Part shown: positions 57,124 through 64,000 of the stretch, piece by piece
Numbering within the stretch: the first letter of the stretch is position 1
How the letters are laid out: each line of letters starts with the position of its first letter
Origin: Mycoemilia scoparia
Taxonomy: Eukaryota > Kickxellomycota > Kickxellomycetes > Kickxellales > Kickxellaceae
Length of the DNA: 64,000 bases
Assembly: GCA_027575805.1 (NCBI GenBank)
Contig: JANBPU010000028.1
Location: 1 to 64,000 of the forward strand
Reading direction: 5' to 3'
Position numbers and translations under genes: made by a program
The notes under the pieces: generated by a model
Told to the model about the DNA's origin: nothing
Seen by the model: the letters and a program-made list of their open reading frames with translations, nothing else
The model's database searches: none

Positions 57124-57271
57124 AAGTTCTTCGCCAAAAGGGACCAGGCAGATTACCCCCATACATTCCCTGCAAATCAGCCCGTAGCCCAGACATTTTA
57201 GCTGGAGTATCGGTGATGATTGGCTAGCATCCAAGGGAATATCTTAGTACTGCCCTTTTAGAGAAGTCTGG
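57124..57271 (+). mobile_element. Family B MITE-like element, copy B3
   Basis: The left part AAGTTCTTCGCCAAAAGGGA, then CATTCCCTGCAAATCAGCCC, matches copy B2. The core ACATTTTAGCTGGAGTATCG is followed by GTGATGATTGGCTAGCATCC. The right end AAGGGAATATCTTAGTACTG followed by CCCTTTTAGAGAAGTCTGG is the inverse of the left. It is the only family B copy in the desert. Confidence 0.65.
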
Positions 57272-58159
57272 CATACACATCGTAGACTTCTTTAGGTTCA
57301 AAGCATATCCACACACACACTCTGCTGTATATTCGGAGAAAGCCTTTGTACATGAATGCGCAAATCCATCCTTTGTGGGCATCAATGCCAGCAAATACTT
57401 ATGTGGTTGCATGTTTTGGTAAGCGCAATGGTCGCAGACAGTGCCGAGATTATATCCATCATCAGTGTTGGTACTATTGAAGGGCAGCGAACACATGTGC
57501 TCGCATATTTCATGATTTACACTATACGGCATTGCCCTCAAGTTTTGGACATGAATATGTGTTTTTCCAATACTTTTGATTCTTGGAATAGATAGTTTGA
57601 TATCCATGGGTATTGTTGTGTTAGATGTGTCCTTTCTCTCTCTCGCACCCCCATTTTTTGGACCACAGACAGACAGACAGACAGACAGAGAGAGATATAT
57701 ATATATATTATTGTAGTCAATACCAAAAAAGGTTAACAGTCAGATTCTTTTCCATATTGGATTTTTTTGCATAAAATATCAAGCAACAATGAAATAATAT
57801 CAGAACCTCACTACTCTTTTACCATAGCTAGCTGCCATCTCAGTGAGAAAATAAGTGTTTGTTCATTGATAATAAAAGGGTTCTTTTCTTTTGATTGTGC
57901 AGGAAAAAGAAAGACTTGGTGATGATCAAATTGTGTACATATCTCAATGACAAAGACAAAAACGCATACCCACATACACAAGCGACGTACAACAAGTTTA
58001 AAGTAATTGTTGCTTATGTCGCTGTGACCAAGTTTCACCGTCTATTTACCCATATTTGGGCACTTTGTTTCCAGAATAAGCCAACTCCTGACTAAAAAGG
58101 AGTTGGTTAAAAAGTCCCACTGTTTTTACCACGACTGTGGATATGACAATGCTTTGCAT

Positions 58160-58180
58160 AGCTAAGCTAAGCTAAGCTAA
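58160..58180. repeat. Short tandem GCTAA pentamer array
   Basis: Four units of AGCTA/GCTAA. The inverse motif AGCTT/GCTTA occurs four times at about 19179-19198. It is too short and too rare to be telomeric. Confidence 0.5.
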
Positions 58181-58944
58181 TAGACTAATGCCCAGTAACT
58201 GGAGCCTCTTTTTGAAATAGTAGTAGTAGTAATAGCAATAATGATAACAGAGTCAGCCATATGTGCAAAAGTATTCAAGCCTATTCCGATACCACCATTT
58301 GCTATTGCTGTTTTTGACATTAAAAGCATTTTATGTGGTCGTAAAAATTAGTTTCAAACTTGATTGTTAGCGAGTTCCCACGAGGTCATATACCATGCCA
58401 AGATATCGCACAAAAACCAGCCAAAACTAGTTGAGCTGTTAAAAGTGCCAAATATTCCCACTTTTATCTTACACAATAGATATACTATATCTATATTTAT
58501 ATACAAAGCCGTGAGATCCTTGGAATGTTTGTTGCCTAATTTATGTGCTTGGATGTAAAAGGCGCATGGCTTTAGCAGCACAGCTCCACCTGGTTGATTA
58601 TGCTATCTCGGGATGAAGATAATACCGAATTTGTTTCTCCAAATAGAAATATACTAGTAATTATTAATGGTAGTAGTAGTAGTAGTATTAGTATTAGTAG
58701 TATTAGTAGTCAGTAGCATGTATTAACCACACATCCCAACAATGTAGATTCGATAATCCACTACTACTTTTACTATTATTCAGTATTGTCACAATCCCTA
58801 ATTGCGAGATATATGTAAATCCACTATTGAAGGCTAATGCCACACTCTCCTCTTTCCCCTTCTCCTTAAACAACGATCCCACTGTTAAATACTCCAGATT
58901 GCGTATATTTTTAACCCCAGTACTACAGCGTAAAATACTTACCC

Positions 58945-58984
<40 letters not shown>

Positions 58985-60820
58985 AGCATTGGTGCTTTTA
59001 ATGGATTCTGGAAGTACCTATTATATGGAACTATTGTGTACATGACTATTACTCTTTCTCAACGGGAAAAGAAATTACCAAATGGAGTTCTTTTTGATTG
59101 TTTACTAACCTGACATTAATGTGGTTGTTAACTATTTGCTCTTTACAATCAAAGACTTACAATAATAATAATAACAACAACAACAACAACAACAGCAGCA
59201 GCATCAGCAGCAATGGGCACACAAACACATGTATCTGCATTACTCTCTCTTACTAGGATTCCCTGGATATGTAGTAGACTTTATATATTAGGAACCCACT
59301 TGCTGCCTATATATAATGGCTCTTTATTAATAAACAACAAGATTAGATGGTTGCTGTAGTCGATAATGTGTCCCCAGTACTGATAATACTAATAATATGC
59401 CTGATAAGCACACATATAATCAGTGTAGGTAAAGGTATGTAGGTAAATCTTGGTGGATGCATGATTGAATAAAATAAACAATTTGCAAATGCAAGGCAGG
59501 TTGAGGTATGGATATGTGTCTAGAGAAAGGAGTACCACAGACATTAATATTGTTTTTTTATATGATCTTTTCTATGCGTCTGTTGTCAACTTTTCCGCAT
59601 ATCTGTGGATATGCGTATATGTATTGATATGGTATGTTGTAGATCTTTTACAATAGATTTATTCTATAAGTATATATTGTTGTTTTGGTACAATTACTTC
59701 GATCTAAAAAATGAAACTAATGCCCCTCCCCTAATATGAATTTTGAATCCATCAGCACATCCACCAGAAGGACCAATAAATATTGATGATAAAAGTGGTG
59801 GTGGTAGTTAGTAGTGGTGACTGCTAACATCCGACCACACTATTCATAATTTGATAATCACGATCTTTTGTTTTTGATTGTCTGCTGAATGAGTCAGCTG
59901 ACACATACACGCACATGCCTAAACTTAGACCAAGTCAGCAGGGCTTGTGAGCTTATTTCCAAATTTTGAACATCGCATGATAGTAAAAAGCTCGGCTTAA
60001 GATTTGAACATGGACGAATAAGGGAATTGGATGTCGTCATTACCTGAGCCTATTATTTTTATCTTAATCAATCTGTCTCATCATCATCATCATCATTAGG
60101 ACGACATTTTCCTATGTTTGAAAATGATTATCACGCACCCACGTTTTCTTGATGAATTAAAGTTAGAAGCAACACTAGTGATGGTCATTGTTGTGGATTA
60201 ATGAGATTTTTCTTTCAATGATAAAGCAAAAAATGGAATTAACACACACACACACACACACAAATATATGTTCTTTATCAAAATAATCAATAGCCAATTC
60301 TGTTTCGGTATTCCAGCCTGGTTTGTTGTTATGACAAGCATTTCCAACCTTTGGCCTTGCTGAATAAATATGTATATTAAATAGGCGTATAGCGGGTATT
60401 ATTCCTGAGACATTTGCATATTAGGGAATAGAATAAAAGGTAGGGGGTACACTACAAACAATAGTGTATGTGTGTGCTATGTAACATGAAAAAATGCACC
60501 TTGATTCAGTCGGACAGAGGAACTGCATAGCTTGTTGTTTCAAACATGCCCATCCATTTTCTCTAGTCAATTACAATGCCACCATTGCTATGTGTGCTTT
60601 CTATAGATAGTATATCAGGAAAATCTACCAGTATACTATATAAATGCAGTTCGGTAAATCGACTGCTGTTTCAATTGTTTAATTCTTCACAATACATGTA
60701 TGTGATTCTAACCTTACATAAAGGAGCTGTTAGTCCACAATAGTATCTGTTTTTTCTCTGTACACTGGTGCCGAGTATATATAGAAGGTGGTCGGATGTT
60801 ATGGTGAGTCTCACCAACTA

Positions 60821-60857
<37 letters not shown>
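60821..60857. repeat. (CTA) microsatellite, 12 units
   Basis: An uninterrupted ACT/CTA run, the longest trinucleotide tract in the desert. It sits inside a plus-strand ORF (60788-60991) that it largely creates. Confidence 0.8.
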
Positions 60858-62362
60858 TTTCGCTATATTATTTTCTTGGGCTCTCAAAAGCCCCATTGTT
60901 AATTCTTTCTTTTTGCTTTGTCATTGTCGTTGTCAAGCCTGGTGAAACACTGTCGATAGTCGTCACTGCCGCTGTCATTATAATTAATTAACTATGGTTT
61001 CTTTTCTAACATGTAGTCGGGTGAGTAATCCGAACTCATTTCTAAGTGAACCAAAGCTGGCTAATAATGGTAGATCAGAAGCAGTATAAAAATATACATC
61101 GAGTAAGCAGAATACGCCTGGTAATACTGACCGGATATTATCCAAACATGCATGTGTATTGTAACTAAATGGCAACCCTTTCTAAATTTTCTTCTAACAT
61201 AGATGCTCCTACTGTTATCTGCTATGCAGAGAACGGATAATACCGGGTGATGAGATCTCCTCTCGTCCTGCAATTACCCCCCAATGTATTGCATTGGCTT
61301 GGCACCACCACATGTTGTGTGTTGTGCTAAAAGTAGTTATAGTTGTATTAACAGCAGGATTCAAGGAATTGACAAAAACAGCCAATAGAAAAATTTAGAA
61401 TGTATTTATTCTATTGGTTAGATCGGACTTTAAGAACTAACCAACTGCTGGCAAATACGGAGACAGAAAGGCAGAGGATAGGAAAGACCGAAATACAGGC
61501 AGTCTGCAAAGAGGGATCGTTGGTGGTTATGTATCGTTAGTGTTGTGGTAAAGTCTTTTATTCTTTCATCAGTGCAAAAGATAAGGTATATGCATATGTC
61601 CCCTTTCTGTACGTACTGTGCTCATATGCCAACCAATTGATGAATGGATGTATCCCTTTTATTCCTTAGTTTGGATATTGGCAAGGGTAAGGATTTAAAT
61701 GTGTGGTTGTGCGTGGGACTGATTGGATTCTTAGCACAACTGGGCTGCTACTGACATTAGATCCAAAGAAATGTATGTCATGGCTGAGGATACGCCATCT
61801 AATTTCTCGGCCTAATAAATACCACAATCTAATTATAATCGAAAAAATGACTGCTTTTTATTTTATCCACTTCAGATTGTACTGCTAACATCGAAGAGGT
61901 ATTTCAACAATGGTCACATGAAGCTTGGAACAGACTTACATGGCAAAGCGTTTGTAAATGGCCATCTGTGGTCAGAAGATAAGATTATTGTTATTATTAT
62001 TATTACTACTACTACTATCATCATCGCTTTTTAAATTCGGTCTTTATAAAGATCGAGAAAGAGGGGGCCATCAAAACCCCTTAAAAGTATGCTTTATCAC
62101 TCGTGATCTCATCGCCATATTTATTTGGTTGCGATTACAATGTCATTTATACTGACACACGTGTCATGAATACGTACATAAATTTACACCTCAAATGTTT
62201 ATATTTTTGCGTCCCTCTCTATCACAAGACCCTTTTGTGGTTGTGGTAGTCACATAAAGCCATTGTGTTAATAGGATGAATCTTGTCGGGGTCTCCAACA
62301 ACAAGGACTAGACATACATGGGATGTTATTAGAGTCGAAACCCTGCCAATTAAATTAATTTA

Positions 62363-62456
62363 ACGGGAAATTGTTTTTGAAGGGTTAGTCACTCACTTGG
62401 CTGATATTGCCCCTATAATCATTGGCCACCAAACTTACCCTTCATAAATTATCACA
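62363..62456 (+). mobile_element. Family A MITE-like element, copy A11
   Basis: It runs from ACGGGAAATTGTTTTTGAAG followed by GGTTAGTC, through CACTTGGCTGATATTGCCCC followed by TATAATCATTGG, to CTTACCCTTCATAAATTATC followed by AC. It lies about 155 bp past the stop codon of the ATPase-like gene. Confidence 0.7.
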
Positions 62457-62612
62457 AATATTGATTGATTTTGGTTTACTCCAGTTTTGAAAAAGGGCTC
62501 TGCCAATTTCATAAAATTTAATACGCACAGAAATAATTAAAATTATATTAAATGTCTAATATCAATAAAATTAGTGTTAATAATGTACAGAGTAGAGGTA
62601 AACTAAGGGTTA

Positions 62613-64000
62613 TTAATGACTACGAGATAACGATGATAAAAGCGGATCAGCTTCATTAGAATACTTTATAGTAGTAGACTGGGTACAATAAGGATGGCTA
62701 TAGCTGGACGTTGATGGTAGTATGCCAAAATTATTGCTTTGTTGGCTATTACCCAGTTGTCGGGAATTGCTACTACCATCAATACTACTATTAGTGATAT
62801 CCACTACTGGATGGTTTAATGGACCAATACTTTGGCCCTCACTACTATCCCCACCACCATACCCATCAAATATAACTCGATCGTGTGACTTTGAAAACAT
62901 TCGGTTCCAAAACTTAATACCACTTCCTTTGAGAACATTATTTTGATCAGTCCCAGAGTTAATATTATCGGCACTTCTTGATGCTCTATAAGCACCACTG
63001 CTCCCACGTCCTGAATAATGGTGATGATAGTCATAGTCATGGTGGTGGAATCTAGTATTGTGAGTTAGTTTAACACCTCTCATTTTCCTAGCCTTCCAAA
63101 CCGCCTTCAAATACTCAACTCCCACCAAACACAACGACAACACAATATCAATAGGAAACACCAACAAACTCAGAGCTGCAGAACTTAGCCATTGGGTTGG
63201 AGTTAGTCGAGTTATACCAAACATTGTTGAGCCAAACATTATGACCAAGACTTGGGCGGTTATTATGAGGCCTGATACGAGATATACTTTGCGGTTCACT
63301 TGGGTTCCTGACGAATTTATGGTAGTAGTGGATCTGGTGAACGGAATTATTACAAGTGATCTGAATGCGTCTTTTAGGACTTTTTTGGGATTTAGTGCTG
63401 AGTTGGTGATGGGCTTGTATAGTTCTTCTAGTATTTCGGGAGTATCGCCTCCACCTAAGAGACTGCTACTACTGTTAAAGTTGATTATCATACTATTTCG
63501 ACCATTTTTGTTTTTACTACTAGTTATTGTAGAGGAAGAAGGAGCAGCAGCAGCAGCAGCAGACGACGACGACGACTCTCTTGTGAGATTATTTGGAAGG
63601 GCATGGGTATGACAGCAAAATTGGTAAAACAGCTGAAGGAATATCAAGAGATTGAACACATAAGTCTGAACCACCATTGTCGTATTAGCCGTAGTGGTGT
63701 TAGTTTCCAGTGGACCAATAAATGTCTCGGGAAATAGCCTGATTGTAAGAATTAGAAGGAATTGTAATATACCATGACCAAAGATCTTGAATAGCAAGAG
63801 AGAATCCAAAAGGGGGCCTTTTCTTGGAACAGGAAGGAATCTTGTAATAGTGCCTGAAAAAGAAGATCCATTTCGTGCCAGCGGTGGTCTTGTTTGCTTT
63901 TGTGATAAAGAGTTGTTGCTGGTATTGGGTAAGAGTCTGGTGGATGCCAGAGTGTCGGTAATAAAGTAGATCCATAAAAATTCAACTGGGCCAAGAATCC
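62613..64000 (-). CDS. P-type Ca2+-ATPase-like protein, C-terminal part, divergent
   Basis: The reading frame runs from the window end to the stop at 62613 without interruption, about 461 residues, and continues outside the window. It aligns with the M6-M10 part of plasma-membrane/vacuolar (PMCA/Pmc1-type) Ca2+-ATPases. M6 reads GPVEFLWIYFITDTLAS, a later helix VVQTYVFNLLIFLQLF, and the last pair VYLVSGLIITAQVLVIMFGS then TRLTPTQWLSSAALSLLVF. Compared with the family's LWVNLxxD and QLFNExN motifs, the Asn of M6 is Tyr here and the FNExN block is replaced. There is a 25-residue Ser/Asn-rich insert after M6, a Ser/Ala-rich insert after M8, and a long disordered His/Ser-rich tail. No intron was needed. 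It may be a divergent pump or one that no longer transports Ca2+. Confidence 0.75.
   Translation of the reverse strand, partial: ILGPVEFLWIYFITDTLASTRLLPNTSNNSLSQKQTRPPLARNGSSFSGTITRFLPVPRKGPLLDSLLLFKIFGHGILQFLLILTIRLFPETFIGPLETNTTTANTTMVVQTYVFNLLIFLQLFYQFCCHTHALPNNLTRESSSSSAAAAAAPSSSTITSSKNKNGRNSMIINFNSSSSLLGGGDTPEILEELYKPITNSALNPKKVLKDAFRSLVIIPFTRSTTTINSSGTQVNRKVYLVSGLIITAQVLVIMFGSTMFGITRLTPTQWLSSAALSLLVFPIDIVLSLCLVGVEYLKAVWKARKMRGVKLTHNTRFHHHDYDYHHHYSGRGSSGAYRASRSADNINSGTDQNNVLKGSGIKFWNRMFSKSHDRVIFDGYGGGDSSEGQSIGPLNHPVVDITNSSIDGSSNSRQLGNSQQSNNFGILPSTSSYSHPYCTQSTTIKYSNEADPLLSSLSRSH

Larger units (their letters stand above)
49239..62612. other. Gene desert upstream of the HMG gene, about 13.4 kb
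   Basis: No gene was recognised on either strand. ORFs of up to about 145 codons occur but have Cys-rich, biased composition and no family resemblance. The desert is dense in short tandem repeats: (GA) 49379-49424, (CAG) 49907-49936, (CATA) 50185-50214, (ATT) 51047-51076, (CA) 52130-52155, (GT) 55253-55277, (GACA) 57665-57688, (ATT) 58948-58981, (CAA)/(CAG) 59173-59210, (CA) 60243-60262, (CTA) 60821-60857. It holds few dispersed elements: family A copies A10 and A11, the latter near the far end, and family B copy B3. The tandem GCTAA pentamers at about 58160-58180 echo those at 19179-19198. Because the gene beyond it ends at 62613, the whole desert is 5' of the HMG gene. Confidence 0.7.

Noticed and set aside
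57224..57607. 127-codon minus-strand ORF with many Cys residues
   Set aside because: Its end overlaps the family B copy B3 and no zinc-finger spacing repeats; kept only as a remote possibility.
49239..62612. tRNA or small RNA genes in the desert
   Set aside because: I looked by eye for a B-box (GGTTCRANNCC-type) with an acceptor-stem partner and found none; a tRNA scan would be decisive.
1..64000. CRISPR arrays, operons or prokaryotic systems
   Set aside because: Spliced genes and single-gene promoters show a eukaryotic nuclear sequence; the dispersed repeats are too varied in spacing to be CRISPR.

Overview
The window is AT-rich nuclear DNA of a filamentous fungus. Genes carry short introns with GTAAGT-type donors, TACTAAC-like branch sites and TAG acceptors. 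CDSs are rich in Asn, Gln and Ser runs, and there are many microsatellites. The gene set (Atg4, Utp14, an Rpc53-like Pol III subunit, TRAPPC8/Trs85, uroporphyrinogen decarboxylase, a TOK-like channel, an MCT-type transporter, MATA-type HMG boxes) suggests an early-diverging fungus, perhaps Mucoromycota. The species cannot be fixed from sequence alone.

Layout, left to right. 0-5 kb: a doubtful small ORF, then a six-exon CECR5/HDHD5-like HAD hydrolase (2424-4095) between repeat-rich spacers. 5-15 kb: an M1 aminopeptidase (+), convergent with a TRAPPC8/Trs85 gene (-), then an MFS monocarboxylate-type transporter (-). 15-21 kb: a five-exon Cid1-family nucleotidyltransferase (-) diverging from an RNA polymerase III RPC4/Rpc53 gene (+). 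22.8-24.9 kb: a second, paralogous CECR5-like HAD gene sharing five intron positions with the first. 27-36 kb: a two-pore TOK-like channel, uroporphyrinogen decarboxylase and a long Atg4 protease (all +). 36.9-44 kb: an orphan ORF (-), an F-box/leucine-rich-type gene (+) and Utp14 (+). 46.7-49.2 kb: a protein with two MATA-type HMG boxes (-). 49.2-62.6 kb: a gene desert of about 13.4 kb lying wholly upstream of the HMG gene. 62.6-64 kb: the C-terminal part of a divergent P-type Ca2+-ATPase-like protein (-), cut by the window end.

The spacers hold several families of short, apparently non-coding dispersed repeats. Family A (about 90-140 bp, inverted ends related to ATTTTTGAAGGGTGA) has at least 13 copies, including two back-to-back or end-sharing pairs. 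Family B (about 120-150 bp) has three copies, family C (about 75 bp) three, and family D (about 130-140 bp) two. A diverged tandem repeat sits at the left edge. The spacer at 4.1-5.2 kb carries one member each of A, B, C and D. These look like MITE-type elements and explain most of the unusual intergenic structure outside the desert.

Apart from the divergent Cid1-like/RPC53 pair (RNA 3'-end modification and Pol III transcription), the genes are unlinked housekeeping or regulatory functions, as expected in a eukaryote. No tRNA, rRNA, CRISPR array or complete autonomous transposon was recognised.
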